From positions 143,236-207,235 of the forward strand of contig NZ_RJUL01000008.1 in assembly GCF_003751625.1 (NCBI RefSeq): a stretch of DNA of 64,000 nucleotides, written 5' to 3'. Of this stretch, positions 47,797-57,596 are shown one piece after another. The first letter of the stretch is position 1. Every line of letters begins with the position of its first letter. Under the pieces are notes generated by a model. It did no database searches, was not told where the DNA came from, and saw nothing but the letters and a program-made list of their open reading frames with translations. The DNA is from Gallaecimonas pentaromativorans (GTDB taxonomy: Bacteria; Pseudomonadota; Gammaproteobacteria; Enterobacterales; Gallaecimonadaceae). A program made the position numbers and the translations under genes.

Positions 47797-47808
47797 AAGG
47801 AGGTGATC
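47797..47808 (+). promoter_or_regulatory. Very strong Shine-Dalgarno of aidB
   Basis: TAAGGAGGTGATC pairs over about 12 bases with the 16S rRNA 3' end (complement of GATCACCTCCTTA). This decides the ATG at 47809, although a spacing this short means the full helix would start right before the start codon. Confidence 0.75.
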
Positions 47809-49413
47809 ATGTTTTCCACCCATGACGTCCAAAACCAGACGCCGCCTTTAGAGGATGTGGACGGTTTTGCCCTGGATACCGCCTTGATCGAAGGGGTGCG
47901 CCGCGAAGGGGCGGCGGCCAGTATCGACGAGTTGCACCGTTACGGCCGCCTGCTGACCCAGCCCGACATGTTGGCTCTGGGCTTTGCCGCTAACGCCCAT
48001 CCCCCCGTCTTTGACAGCCACGACCGTACTGGCCATCGCATCGATGTGGTGGAGTATCACCCCAGTTACCATCAGCTGATGGCCCTGGCGGTGAAAGAGG
48101 GGCTGCACGCCTCGCCCTGGCAAAGCCCAGGACCTGGCATGCATGTGACCCGCGCCGCCAAGTATTACCTGCACTGCCAGTTGGAAGCGGGCCATGGTTG
48201 CCCCATCACCATGACCTTTGCCGCCGCTCCTGTGCTCAAACGCTTCAAGCCCGACTGGCATCAAAAGCTGATGTCGCGCCAATACGATGGTGCCAACCGG
48301 CCCTGGCAGCAAAAGCCTGGCCTGACCCTTGGCATGGGCATGACCGAAAAGCAGGGCGGCTCGGATGTGCGAGCCAACGAAACCCGCGCCCTGCCGCTGG
48401 GGGACGGCAGTTATGAACTGGTGGGCCACAAGTGGTTTTTATCGGCTCCCATGTCCGACGGCTTTTTGATGCTGGCTCAGACGCCGGCGGGGCTGTCGTG
48501 CTTTTTGGTGCCGCGCTGGTGGCAAGGCCAAAAGAACGCTATCGAGGTGCAGCGCCTCAAAGACAAGCTCGGCAACCGCTCCAACGCCTCCAGCGAAGTG
48601 GAGCTCAAAGGCGCCTGTGGCTGGTTGCTGGGAGAAGAAGGCAAGGGCGTGCAGACCATCATCGAGATGGTGTCTTTGACCCGTTTTGACTGCATGCTCG
48701 GCTCCAGCGGCGGCCAGCGCCAGGCGTTGTTGCAGGCGGTGCATCACGCTCGCCACCGCCAGGCCTTTGGCAAGCGCCTTGTCGAGCAGCCGGTGATGGC
48801 GGCGGTGTTGGCCGATCTGCAGCTGGAGGTAGAAGGGAGCCTGGCCATGAGCTTGCGTATGGCAAGGGCGCTGGACAACGCCAGCCACCCCTATGAGCAA
48901 TTGCTACTGCGCCTGGGCACGGCTGCGGGCAAATATTGGATCTGTAAACGCACCCCCCAGCATGCCTATGAGGCCATGGAATGCCTGGGCGGCAATGGCG
49001 TGATGGAGAGCTTCATTACCGCCAGGCTTTACCGCGAGGCGCCCATCAATGCCATTTGGGAGGGGTCTGGCAATATCCAGGCGCTGGATGTGCTGCGGGC
49101 CCTGCAAAAGGCGTCAGAGTGCCTGGATGCCTGGCAGCGCGAACTGGACGGCGCCTTTGGCGAGCATCCGCTGCTGGCCATGGCCTGGCGCCAGCTGCAG
49201 CATCTTTTAAAGGCCGACCCGTTAAGCCAGGCGCGGCGCATCACCGAGTTGCTGGCGCTGACCCTGCAAGGAGCGCTGCTGGCCAAGGGCGCGCCAGGGC
49301 CGGTGGCCGATGCCTTTATTCGCTCAAGGTTGGGGGAAGGGGGGCACAGCTTTGGCACCCTGGCGGGCGGTACTGATGTGGAGCTGCTGTTAAGGCGGGC
49401 TTACGGGGAATAA
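47809..49413 (+). CDS. aidB: AidB-type acyl-CoA dehydrogenase
   Basis: A 534-residue flavoprotein close to E. coli AidB (541). Blocks: HPSYHQLMALAVKEGLHASPW, GMGMTEKQGGSDVRANET, GSSGGQRQALLQAVHHARHRQAFGKRL, and ECLGGNGVMESF with EAPINAIWEGSGNIQALDVLRAL. It is a DNA-binding flavoenzyme linked to alkylation resistance and has weak isovaleryl-CoA dehydrogenase activity in the family. Transcribed alone with a terminator behind. Confidence 0.94.
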   Translation: MFSTHDVQNQTPPLEDVDGFALDTALIEGVRREGAAASIDELHRYGRLLTQPDMLALGFAANAHPPVFDSHDRTGHRIDVVEYHPSYHQLMALAVKEGLHASPWQSPGPGMHVTRAAKYYLHCQLEAGHGCPITMTFAAAPVLKRFKPDWHQKLMSRQYDGANRPWQQKPGLTLGMGMTEKQGGSDVRANETRALPLGDGSYELVGHKWFLSAPMSDGFLMLAQTPAGLSCFLVPRWWQGQKNAIEVQRLKDKLGNRSNASSEVELKGACGWLLGEEGKGVQTIIEMVSLTRFDCMLGSSGGQRQALLQAVHHARHRQAFGKRLVEQPVMAAVLADLQLEVEGSLAMSLRMARALDNASHPYEQLLLRLGTAAGKYWICKRTPQHAYEAMECLGGNGVMESFITARLYREAPINAIWEGSGNIQALDVLRALQKASECLDAWQRELDGAFGEHPLLAMAWRQLQHLLKADPLSQARRITELLALTLQGALLAKGAPGPVADAFIRSRLGEGGHSFGTLAGGTDVELLLRRAYGE

Positions 49414-49441
49414 AAAAGCGGCCAAAAGGCCGCTTTTTTTA
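49412..49441 (+). terminator. Rho-independent terminator of aidB
   Basis: AAAAAAGCGGCC / GGCCGCTTTTTT with loop AAAA. Confidence 0.92.
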
Positions 49442-50164
49442 CGCCAGCACCTCGTCGAAGAGGTCGTGCATCATGGCAAAGGCCCGGCGGCTGACCTTGG
49501 CGTTGTACTGGTTTTCCCCTGGGCGGTCGGCTCCTTCGTCGGTGAAGGAGTGCACCGCGCCGCCGAAGTTAACCAGCTGCCAGTCGGCCTTGACGCTGTT
49601 CATCTCCTGCTCGAAACCGGCGATAGCCTCGCTGGGTACCAGTGGATCGGCGGCGCCGTTTAGCACCAGTACCGCCCCTTGCGGGGTTTTGGTGCTGGCT
49701 GGATCTGGGGTTTGCAGCAGGCCGTGGAAAGAGGCCACTGCCTTGACTGGGGCGGCCTGGCGGGCCAGCTCCAGCACACAGGCACCGCCAAAGCAAAAGC
49801 CGAAGGCGGCCAGGTTATCGGCGGCCACACCCAGTTTGCCGGCTTCATCCTTGAGTACATCCAGGGCTGCGTTCATGCGCCGGCGCAGCATGGCGTTGTC
49901 GGCACGCACCGGGCCCATGGCGGCCATGGCCTGTTCCGGGGTTTGGGGACGGGTGTCCACGCCGAAAGGGTCAGCCACGAAGATCACGCTGTTCTCACGC
50001 ACCTGCCGTTTGGCCTGGGCAATAGCGGCGTCGCTGATGCCGAAGAAATTCGGTGCCATCAGCAGGCCCCGGCTGGGGGTACTGCCAGCGTGGTAGACAA
50101 GGTGGCCTTCAAAGGTGATGCCGTCCACTTGGTAGCGGACGGCTTTGACGCTGATTTGTGCCAT
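49439..50164 (-). CDS. Dienelactone hydrolase family protein
   Basis: A 241-residue alpha/beta hydrolase. The catalytic Cys is in AFGFCFGGACVLELA, Asp in NGAADPLVP, His in GGAVHSFTDEGAD. The N-terminal cap MAQISVKAVRYQVDG is typical. It cleaves dienelactones or related esters; real substrate unknown. It follows asnB in the same direction with a short gap. Confidence 0.9.
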   Translation of the reverse strand: MAQISVKAVRYQVDGITFEGHLVYHAGSTPSRGLLMAPNFFGISDAAIAQAKRQVRENSVIFVADPFGVDTRPQTPEQAMAAMGPVRADNAMLRRRMNAALDVLKDEAGKLGVAADNLAAFGFCFGGACVLELARQAAPVKAVASFHGLLQTPDPASTKTPQGAVLVLNGAADPLVPSEAIAGFEQEMNSVKADWQLVNFGGAVHSFTDEGADRPGENQYNAKVSRRAFAMMHDLFDEVLA

Positions 50165-50182
50165 GACGAATACGACTCCTGG

Positions 50183-51850
50183 TCAATAGGCGCTTTGATG
50201 AACCCCTTTGGCCGCCCGCCCGGAGGGATCGGCGTTGTTCTGGAAACTGGCGTCCCAGGCCAACGCGGCCGGCGTGGAGCAGGCCACGGACTTGCCGTGG
50301 GGCACGGTGGTTACCACCGAATCGAGGTTACCGAAATGCTCCTCGAAGATCTGGCGGTAGTAGTAGGCTTCTTTGGTGTCGGGGGTGTTGACCGGGAAAC
50401 GGTACTGGGCCGTTTTCAGCTGGTGATCGCTCACCTCGGCTGCGGTCACTTCCTTGAGGCTGTCTATCCAGCTGTAGCCGACACCGTCTGAGAACTGCTC
50501 CTTCTGGCGCCAGGCCACTTTTTCGGGCAGCAGATCGGCGAAGGCTTCACGGACAATGTGCTTCTCAATCTTGCCGTTGCCGCACATTTTGTCCTGGGGG
50601 TTGAGGCGCATGGCCACATCCATGAATTCTTTATCCAAAAACGGCACCCGCGCTTCGACGCCCCAGGCCGCCATGGCCTTGTTGGCGCGCAGGCAGTCGA
50701 ACAGGTAGAGCTTGTCGAGTTTGCGCAGGGTCTCTTCGTGGAACTCCCGGGCGTTGGGAGCTTTGTGGAAGTAGAGATAGCCGCCGAACAGTTCGTCCGA
50801 GCCTTCCCCTGAGAGCACCATTTTGATGCCCATGGCCTTGATTTTACGGGCCATCAGATACATGGGGGTGGAGGCGCGGATGGTGGTTACATCGTAGGTT
50901 TCCAGGTGGTAGATAACGTCGCGCACCGCATCCAGGCCTTCTTGCACCGTAAAATGGATTTCATGGTGCACGGTGCCGATATGCTTGGCCACGTCCTGGG
51001 CTGCCAGCAAGTCCGGCGAGCCTTTAAGGCCAACGGCAAAGGAGTGCAGCCGGGGCCACCAGGCCTGGCTTTGGTCGTCGTCCTCGATGCGGCGCTCGGC
51101 GTGGCGCTGGGCCAGGGCCGAGATAACGGACGAGTCCAGGCCGCCTGAGAGCAGCACGCCGTAGGGGACGTCGGACATCAACTGGCGTTTGACGGCGGCG
51201 TCCAGGGCGTCGCGCAGTTCGGTGACGCTGCTCTGGTTACTTTCAACCGCCTCAAAGCTTTGCCAGTCGCGCTGGTAGTAGCGTTTTATCTCGCCGTCTT
51301 TGGACGACAGATAATGCCCAGGAGGGAAGGTCTCTACCCGGTTGCACACAGGGGTCAGGGCCTTGAGCTCGGAGGCCACATAGAAGTTGCCGTCTTTGTC
51401 CCAGCCGATATAGAGCGGGATGATGCCCATATGGTCGCGGCCGATGAGATAGCTGTTGTCGGTGGCGTCATAGAGCACAAAGGCAAAGATGCCGTTGAGC
51501 TCATCCAGGAAGGCTTCGCCCTTTTCCTGATACAGCGCCAGGATCACTTCGCAGTCAGACTCGGTCTGGAACGGGTATTTGTCCTGGTACTGTTTGCGGA
51601 TGGCCTTGTGGTTGTATATCTCACCATTGACGGCCAACACATGATTCTTCTCGGCATTCAACAGCGGCTGGGCACCATTATTCATGTCGACAATGGCCAG
51701 GCGCTCGTGGGCAATGATGGCGTTATTGTCTGCATAGATACCGGACCAGTCGGGGCCACGGTGGCGCATGCGCTTGGACATCTCAAGGGCGGTTTTACGC
51801 AGCTCTTGAGGGTCGGTCTTAAGATCCAGAATACCGAAGATAGAACACAT
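50183..51850 (-). CDS. asnB: Asparagine synthase B (glutamine-hydrolysing)
   Basis: A 555-residue enzyme that makes asparagine from aspartate, ATP and glutamine. The N-terminal glutaminase begins MCSIFGI with nucleophile Cys2, plus RHRGPDWSG and NGEIYNH. The synthetase has the PP-loop SGGLDSS and GVEARVPFLDKEF. Length and C-terminal tail (PSGRAAKGVHQSAY) match AsnB. It has its own upstream region and precedes the hydrolase. Confidence 0.96.
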   Translation of the reverse strand: MCSIFGILDLKTDPQELRKTALEMSKRMRHRGPDWSGIYADNNAIIAHERLAIVDMNNGAQPLLNAEKNHVLAVNGEIYNHKAIRKQYQDKYPFQTESDCEVILALYQEKGEAFLDELNGIFAFVLYDATDNSYLIGRDHMGIIPLYIGWDKDGNFYVASELKALTPVCNRVETFPPGHYLSSKDGEIKRYYQRDWQSFEAVESNQSSVTELRDALDAAVKRQLMSDVPYGVLLSGGLDSSVISALAQRHAERRIEDDDQSQAWWPRLHSFAVGLKGSPDLLAAQDVAKHIGTVHHEIHFTVQEGLDAVRDVIYHLETYDVTTIRASTPMYLMARKIKAMGIKMVLSGEGSDELFGGYLYFHKAPNAREFHEETLRKLDKLYLFDCLRANKAMAAWGVEARVPFLDKEFMDVAMRLNPQDKMCGNGKIEKHIVREAFADLLPEKVAWRQKEQFSDGVGYSWIDSLKEVTAAEVSDHQLKTAQYRFPVNTPDTKEAYYYRQIFEEHFGNLDSVVTTVPHGKSVACSTPAALAWDASFQNNADPSGRAAKGVHQSAY

Positions 51851-52091
51851 GTTAATTCCTGCTAGAAAAGAGTTATCTCATAGGGGGAGTTGTGTACACC
51901 GTTGTTGATGACCTCTCGACCTTGCCATTGCCCATCAACCTTGGCAAGCAGGGAAAGTGGCCAAATGGCAATATTGCTGACCAAGAGCTGGGATCAGGTC
52001 GACTTTTACAAAGCACAAAGGATGACAAGCGGCTGATATTAGGTTAAAGATGGTCCTCGGCCAGTTCAGGCCTTTTGGTTCGGAGCAAACC

Positions 52092-52499
52092 GTGATCAAT
52101 GCACCAGGACTCAAGCTAATGCTTATCGCTTCCAGCCCCTTGTGGTTGGCGTCCTGCAGTGACAAAAACGTCACCGCTACCGTAACCTCCCCCAACCAAT
52201 TCTATAAAGCCGTGGTGATGGTGCGTACCTGCGGTGAGCAACCGGTCACCGAGGTGATGCTCGAGCCTCAGTCATTCTGGCATTTTGCCAACCATCAGCT
52301 GGTATGGGCCGCCAAGGTGCCGCCGTCCGAGATCTCGGTCAGCTGGAAGGGTGATAAGCAGCTCAATGTCAGCTACCCCCAAGCCACCACCGTAACCCAG
52401 TCCAAGGCTTTGTCCATGGGGGTTGCCCTGGAATTCAATTCCCTTAACGGCGAAGGCTCAGGCCAGACCGCCGTCGCCACCGGCGCTGCCGGGGTTTAG
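52092..52499 (+). CDS. Unknown lipoprotein
   Basis: A 135-residue protein from a GTG start (GGAG six bases ahead). The signal KLMLIASSPLWLASC has a proper lipobox with Cys at ~22. The mature part is beta-like (YKAVVMVRTCGEQPVTEVMLE, ISVSWKGDKQLNVSYP) with one further Cys. No family recognised. The last 42 bases overlap the sprT coding region on the other strand. Confidence 0.65.
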   Translation: MINAPGLKLMLIASSPLWLASCSDKNVTATVTSPNQFYKAVVMVRTCGEQPVTEVMLEPQSFWHFANHQLVWAAKVPPSEISVSWKGDKQLNVSYPQATTVTQSKALSMGVALEFNSLNGEGSGQTAVATGAAGV

Positions 52500-52949
52500 C
52501 GGTTCGCCGCAGCGCCGGCACAGATACCGCTCGCCTCTTAACACCTTGTTATGCCGCCTGATAGTCAGCTGATGCTGGCGACAGCCACAGTGGTAGCTGA
52601 AGGTTTGTTCCTGCACGTCAAAATCGTGGGTGCGCTTGGCTGGCAGGCCAAAGAGCCCGGTCATCAGCCCCTGCCATTGGGGGCCGTGGGGTTGGATGCG
52701 GGGTCCATGGAGTTGCCAGGCGAGCCAGTGGGCTACTTCATGGGGCACCACTTCGTCGATAAAGGCCTGATGGTTGGCAAGGTACATGGCGCGGTTAAAA
52801 CGCAGCAGGCCCTTACCCATATGGGCCTGGCCCGCGGCCCGGCCACGCAGATCCAAGGTGACCCGTGGGCGGCTAAAACGGCGGCCAAATTGCGCTTCGG
52901 CTTTTTGAAAACAGGCCTCTACGGCCCGGTCCAACACTTCTTTGCTCAC
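52458..52949 (-). CDS. sprT: SprT zinc metalloprotease-like protein
   Basis: A 163-residue protein starting at GTG 52949 (AAAGG ahead). It has the HExxH zinc motif HEVAHWLAWQL and a C-terminal zinc ribbon (HCGC, then CRRCG). SprT relatives are single-domain metalloproteases; the eukaryotic cousin Spartan cleaves DNA-protein crosslinks. Bacterial role unknown. Position near metK is conserved in gammaproteobacteria. Confidence 0.92.
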   Translation of the reverse strand: MSKEVLDRAVEACFQKAEAQFGRRFSRPRVTLDLRGRAAGQAHMGKGLLRFNRAMYLANHQAFIDEVVPHEVAHWLAWQLHGPRIQPHGPQWQGLMTGLFGLPAKRTHDFDVQEQTFSYHCGCRQHQLTIRRHNKVLRGERYLCRRCGEPLNPGSAGGDGGLA

Positions 52950-53028
52950 CCTTTACCTTTCTTTGCGCTTTAGTTGCATCCTTGTGAGGTCAGATGGGTA
53001 CAACCACTCCACCTGATAAGGAATTCCC

Positions 53029-53517
53029 ATGCGACACCTGCTGCTCTCCTTTGCCGGCGTCATGGCGCTGACGGCCTGTTGCAGTTGCGACCGCCAGGGG
53101 CGCAACGACGGCACCGATGATAATGGCCCCAGCACTTACTTTTCCACTTACATCACCAGTGATGGCTCCAAACGCTTTGTGTTCAGCCAGGAAATGGCGG
53201 GCGGTCATGGCCGTCAGGGCGGGCCGGGAGGCGGCATGGGTGGCCCTGGCGGTGGTCGTGGTGGCCCGCAAGGCGGGGTAGGAAGCGGCGGTAAAAGGGG
53301 CGGCGATGACAGCGAGCAGAGCGTGGATCTCAGTGACCAGGTGAACCAGAAATTGCTGGATACCGGTTATTGCCGCTCCGGCTATATGGCGCTGGATAAC
53401 GCCCGGGCCGGGCGCTTTCAACGCCTGACCGGTGAATGCAACGAAACGGCCACCGACGCGGACCGCAAACAGTTCCCCAATGTGGGCAACAGCCGCCTCG
53501 ACGATCTGGGACGTTAA
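53029..53517 (+). CDS. Gly-rich lipoprotein of unknown function
   Basis: A 162-residue lipoprotein. Signal LLLSFAGVMALTAC places the lipidated Cys at ~17, followed by CSCDRQ. Residues ~58-90 form a Gly-rich, low-complexity linker (GGPGGGMGGPGGGRGG). The C-terminal ~65 residues form a charged domain with two Cys (GYCRSG, GECNE) that may pair. AAGGAA precedes the ATG. It lies 65 bp before a DUF4405 gene, in the same direction. No family recognised. Confidence 0.75.
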   Translation: MRHLLLSFAGVMALTACCSCDRQGRNDGTDDNGPSTYFSTYITSDGSKRFVFSQEMAGGHGRQGGPGGGMGGPGGGRGGPQGGVGSGGKRGGDDSEQSVDLSDQVNQKLLDTGYCRSGYMALDNARAGRFQRLTGECNETATDADRKQFPNVGNSRLDDLGR

Positions 53518-53582
53518 CACTATTTAACAATTGTTGGTGACGGCTCAGGGCAGAATGGTTTTTATTTGCCTTTGGGTTAGTT

Positions 53583-54089
53583 ATGTCTTTGAAAGCATGG
53601 GCGACTCCCCTGACTATCGGGGGTTTTGTCATTTCAGCGGTCACCGGTGTGGTGATCTTTTTCCATATCAATATCGGTTTGGTTCGCCCGGCCCACGAGT
53701 GGCTGAGCTGGCTGATGATCCTGGGGGTGGTGTTCCACCTGGCGCTGCACTGGAAGGGCTTTAAAGGCTACTTCAGGAAGGGGCTGGCGCTGGGCATCAT
53801 CCTGTTGTGCCTGATACTGACCGGCGCCTCCATGGTGCCCATGGCCAAGCCGCAGGGCGGTGGCGGCCGCGGCGCCATGTTCCAGGCCGTTGGGCTGCTG
53901 ACCCAGGCGCCCCTTAGCACCCTGGCGCCGGTGCTGGGCCAATCACTGGATGATGTCACTGCCACCTTGAAAAAGAGTGGTTTTGAGGTCACAAGCCCGG
54001 CCCAAAGCCTTGAGGGGCTGGCTCGCCAGCAGGGGAAGCGGGGGACCGATCTCTTGGTGCTGCTGATGCCCAAAGGCAAGGGCCGTTAA
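53583..54089 (+). CDS. DUF4405 membrane protein with C-terminal domain
   Basis: A 168-residue protein with three helices (~9-30, 38-58, 67-85). His28, His38, His52 and His56 sit in or near the helices (FFHINIG, PAHEWL, VFHLALHWKG), as in cytochrome b-like DUF4405 proteins that likely bind haem b. After a short Gly linker (GGGGRG) comes a ~60-residue soluble domain. The ribosome site is weak. It probably works with the preceding Gly-rich lipoprotein in an electron-transfer role. Confidence 0.8.
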   Translation: MSLKAWATPLTIGGFVISAVTGVVIFFHINIGLVRPAHEWLSWLMILGVVFHLALHWKGFKGYFRKGLALGIILLCLILTGASMVPMAKPQGGGGRGAMFQAVGLLTQAPLSTLAPVLGQSLDDVTATLKKSGFEVTSPAQSLEGLARQQGKRGTDLLVLLMPKGKGR

Positions 54090-54096
54090 GGCCAAT

Positions 54097-54126
54097 AAAA
54101 AAGGCGCCCATCGGGCGCCTTTTTTG
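54097..54126. terminator. Bidirectional terminator between DUF4405 gene and metK
   Basis: AAAAAAGGCGCCC / GGGCGCCTTTTTT with a three-base ATC loop. Confidence 0.92.
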
Positions 54127-54137
54127 ATGCTTGCAGC

Positions 54138-55292
54138 TTACTTGAGGCCGGCAGCCTGACGCAGGGCGTCGGCTTTGTCGGTGCGCTCCCAAGGGAACTC
54201 GTCGCGGCCAAAGTGGCCGTAGGCGGCGGTCGGCTGGTAGATAGGCTTGTTGAGATCCAGCATCTGGATAAGGCCGTAAGGGCGCAGATCGAAGTGCTCG
54301 CGAACCAGGGCGTCGATCTTTTCCTCGGCAATTTTGCCGGTGCCGAAGGTTTCCACGGAGATGGAAGTGGGTTCGGCCACGCCGATGGCGTAGGAAACCT
54401 GGATCTCACAGCGGTCAGCCAGGCCGGCAGCCACGATGTTTTTGGCAACGTAGCGGGCAGCGTAGGCAGCGGAGCGGTCAACCTTGGACGGATCCTTACC
54501 GGAGAAGGCGCCGCCACCGTGACGGGCCATGCCGCCGTAGGTATCAACGATGATCTTACGGCCGGTCAGGCCGCAGTCGCCCATGGGGCCGCCAATCACG
54601 AAGTTACCGGTGGGGTTGATGAAGTATTTGGTCTTGTCGGTCAGCCACTCTTCGGGCAGAACCGGCTTGATGATGTGCTCCATCACCGCTTCGCGCAGGG
54701 TGGGCTGGTCGATGTCGGGGCTGTGCTGGGTAGACAGTACCACGGCGTCGATGGCCACCGGCTTGCCGTCTTCGTAGACGAAAGTCACCTGAGACTTGGC
54801 GTCGGGGCGCAGCCAGGACAATTCCTTGGACTTACGCACGTGGGCCTGGCGCTTAACCAGACGGTGGGCGTAAGTGATAGGCGCAGGCATCAGCACGTCG
54901 GTTTCGTTGGACGCATAGCCGAACATCAGGCCTTGGTCGCCGGCACCCTGCTCGTAAGGGTCTTTGCGGTCAACGCCCATGGCGATGTCGGGGGATTGTT
55001 TGCCGATGGCATTCAGTACGGCACAGCTGTCACCGTCAAAGCCCATGTCTGAACTGGTGTAGCCGATCTCGCGAACGGTCTTACGGGCCAGGGCTTCGAT
55101 ATCGACCCAGGCGGAGGTGGTGATCTCACCACCGACGATAACCATACCGGTTTTGACGTAGGTCTCACAGGCAACCCGGGCTTTCGGGTCCTGGGCCAGG
55201 ATAGCGTCAAGGACGGCGTCGGAGATTTGGTCGGCGATCTTATCAGGATGGCCTTCAGAAACGGACTCGGAAGTAAAAAGACGTCTGGTCAT
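54138..55292 (-). CDS. metK: S-adenosylmethionine synthase
   Basis: A 384-residue enzyme that makes S-adenosylmethionine from ATP and methionine. Signatures: [40 protein letters not shown] (hallmark one) and [19 protein letters not shown] (hallmark two). Length equals E. coli MetK. An upstream MetJ-like operator supports methionine repression. Diverges from tkt over 267 bp. Confidence 0.97.
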   Translation of the reverse strand: MTRRLFTSESVSEGHPDKIADQISDAVLDAILAQDPKARVACETYVKTGMVIVGGEITTSAWVDIEALARKTVREIGYTSSDMGFDGDSCAVLNAIGKQSPDIAMGVDRKDPYEQGAGDQGLMFGYASNETDVLMPAPITYAHRLVKRQAHVRKSKELSWLRPDAKSQVTFVYEDGKPVAIDAVVLSTQHSPDIDQPTLREAVMEHIIKPVLPEEWLTDKTKYFINPTGNFVIGGPMGDCGLTGRKIIVDTYGGMARHGGGAFSGKDPSKVDRSAAYAARYVAKNIVAAGLADRCEIQVSYAIGVAEPTSISVETFGTGKIAEEKIDALVREHFDLRPYGLIQMLDLNKPIYQPTAAYGHFGRDEFPWERTDKADALRQAAGLK

Positions 55293-55373
55293 TTCCCACT
55301 CAACTCATTGAATGTCGGCAAGAAAAGCGCGGCCTCACGGTCAGTGGCGCCACGCCCCAAAATTAAGGCGGCG

Positions 55374-55402
55374 ATATTACACAGATGGCCGTCTAGACGC
55401 CA
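55374..55402 (-). promoter_or_regulatory. MetJ-like operator and -10 of metK
   Basis: Two adjacent met boxes at 55387-55402 read GGCCGTCT and AGACGCCA, 12 of 16 matches to the tandem AGACGTCT consensus with the central CGTCTAGACG perfect. A minus-strand -10 TAATAT (55379-55374) sits just downstream, so repressor would cover the promoter. A third box (5 of 8) may follow at 55403-55410. Confidence 0.7.
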
Positions 55403-55559
55403 GTACTTCTGTGCAAAAATTCCCCGGCCTGTGACCCTCACCATTAAAGCCCATCGCGCCGCAACATGAAAGGCGCAACTGATTTGCCCCCGGGGCTACA
55501 AATGGGCGAAACTAAGGCCGATTTTTTACCCTGTGTACGGACCCATCCAGGAGACATTG

Positions 55560-57551
55560 ATGCCCTCCCGTCGCCAGCTCGCCAATGCCATCCGCGCCCT
55601 CTCTATGGACGCGGTCCAGAAAGCCAAATCCGGTCACCCCGGCGCCCCCATGGGGATGGCTGATATTGCTGAAGTGCTGTGGAACGATTACCTGAGCCAC
55701 AACCCCCAGAACCCCCAGTGGTTTGACCGTGACCGCTTCGTGCTGTCCAACGGCCATGGCTCCATGCTTATCTATTCCCTGCTGCACCTCTCTGGCTACG
55801 ATCTGGGTATCGACGACCTCAAGCAGTTCCGCCAACTGCACAGCCGCACCCCGGGCCACCCCGAGTACGGCTACGCCCCCGGTGTAGAAACCACGACCGG
55901 CCCCCTGGGCCAGGGCATCACCAATGCCGTGGGCATGGCTATCGCCGAGAAGAGCCTGGCGGCCCAGTTCAACCGCCCCGGCCACGATCTCGTTAACCAC
56001 TTCACCTACGCCTTCCTGGGCGACGGTTGCTTGATGGAAGGTATCTCCCACGAAGCCTGCTCCCTGGCCGGTACCCTGGGCCTTGGCAAGCTGATTGCCT
56101 TTTATGACGACAACGGCATCTCCATCGACGGCCATGTTGAAGGCTGGTTTACCGACGACACCGCCAAGCGTTTTGAAGCCTACGGCTGGCAAGTGGTGCG
56201 GGACGTGGATGGCCACTCCGCTGACGCCATCAAGGCTGCTATCGAAGAAGCGCGCAGCGACTTGACCCGCCCGACCCTTATCATCACCAAAACCATCATC
56301 GGTTTTGGTAGCCCCAACAAGGCCGGCAGCCACGACTGTCACGGCGCCCCCCTGGGTGACGACGAAATTAAAGCCGCGCGCGAATTCCTCAAATGGGACT
56401 ACGCGCCTTTTGAAATTCCGGCCGATATCTACGCCGGTTGGGACGCCAAAGAAAAAGGCACCAAGGTCGAGAGCGACTGGAACGCCAAGTTTGACGCCTA
56501 TGAAGCCGCCTTCCCGGAACTGGCCAGCGAATTTGTACGCCGCCAAAACGGTGAGCTGCCGGCCGATTTTGCCGCCAAGGCCGAGGCCTACATCCAGGCC
56601 TGCCAGGAAAAAGGCGAGAAGATTGCTACCCGTAAGGCGTCCCAGAACGCCATCGAAGCCTATGCGGCCCTGCTGCCGGAATTCATGGGCGGCTCTGCCG
56701 ACTTGGCCGGTTCCAACCTGACCCTGTGGTCCGGCTCCAAACCGCTGACCAAAGACGACGCCTCCGGCAACTACATTTGGTACGGGGTGCGCGAGTTCGG
56801 CATGAGCGCCATCATGAACGGTATCGCCCTGCACGGCGGTTTCATTCCTTACGGCGCCACCTTCCTGATGTTTATGGAATACGCCCGTAACGCCGTGCGC
56901 ATGGCGGCGCTGATGAAGCAGCGCTCCATCTTCGTTTACACCCATGATTCTATCGGCCTGGGCGAAGATGGCCCCACCCACCAGCCGGTGGAGCAAGTGG
57001 CCAGCCTGCGCCTGACCCCCAACATGAGCACCTGGCGCCCGGCCGACACCGTAGAAAGCGCTGTGGCCTGGCTGCACGCCGTTGAGCGCGCCGATGGCCC
57101 CACCGCCCTTATCTTCAGCCGTCAAAACCTGCCTTGCCTGCCCCGCAGCGCCCAGCAGATAGCCGATGTGCGTAAAGGCGGTTACATCATCAAGGACAGC
57201 GAAGGCACCCCGGAGATCATCCTCATTGCCACCGGTTCCGAAGTGGAACTGGCACTGAACGCTGCCGAGGTATTGGCCGGTAAAGGCCGCGCCGTGCGCG
57301 TGGTGTCCATGCCTGCTACCGATGTCTTCGATGCCCAGAGCAAAGAATACAAAGAGTCGGTGCTGCCGGCGGCCGTCACCAAGCGGGTGGCCATCGAAGC
57401 CCTTATCGCCGACTACTGGTACAAATACGTGGGCCTGAACGGCGCCGTAGTGGGCATGACCACCTTTGGTGAGTCGGCCCCGGCCGGAGAGCTGTTCAAG
57501 CTGTTCGGCTTTACTGTCGAGAACGTCGTCAGCGTTGCTGAGGGCCTGTAA
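55560..57551 (+). CDS. tkt: Transketolase
   Basis: A 663-residue thiamine enzyme of the pentose phosphate pathway, the same length as E. coli TktA. It moves two-carbon units between sugars. Signatures: [40 protein letters not shown] and [20 protein letters not shown] 55560 has CAGGAG upstream. A terminator separates it from epd. Confidence 0.97.
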   Translation: MPSRRQLANAIRALSMDAVQKAKSGHPGAPMGMADIAEVLWNDYLSHNPQNPQWFDRDRFVLSNGHGSMLIYSLLHLSGYDLGIDDLKQFRQLHSRTPGHPEYGYAPGVETTTGPLGQGITNAVGMAIAEKSLAAQFNRPGHDLVNHFTYAFLGDGCLMEGISHEACSLAGTLGLGKLIAFYDDNGISIDGHVEGWFTDDTAKRFEAYGWQVVRDVDGHSADAIKAAIEEARSDLTRPTLIITKTIIGFGSPNKAGSHDCHGAPLGDDEIKAAREFLKWDYAPFEIPADIYAGWDAKEKGTKVESDWNAKFDAYEAAFPELASEFVRRQNGELPADFAAKAEAYIQACQEKGEKIATRKASQNAIEAYAALLPEFMGGSADLAGSNLTLWSGSKPLTKDDASGNYIWYGVREFGMSAIMNGIALHGGFIPYGATFLMFMEYARNAVRMAALMKQRSIFVYTHDSIGLGEDGPTHQPVEQVASLRLTPNMSTWRPADTVESAVAWLHAVERADGPTALIFSRQNLPCLPRSAQQIADVRKGGYIIKDSEGTPEIILIATGSEVELALNAAEVLAGKGRAVRVVSMPATDVFDAQSKEYKESVLPAAVTKRVAIEALIADYWYKYVGLNGAVVGMTTFGESAPAGELFKLFGFTVENVVSVAEGL

Positions 57552-57557
57552 GGTAGC

Positions 57558-57586
57558 AAAGGCAGGCCGGTGGCCTGCCTTTTTTC
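57558..57586 (+). terminator. Terminator between tkt and epd
   Basis: AAAGGCAGGCC / GGCCTGCCTTT with loop GGT, T-run; only 11 bp before the epd ATG. Confidence 0.85.
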
Positions 57587-57596
57587 AAGGAAGCAC

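Noticed and set aside
53200..53300. Gly-rich repeat DNA in the lipoprotein gene as a possible mobile or repeat element
   Set aside because: It is in frame, low-complexity coding sequence for a linker, with no terminal repeats.
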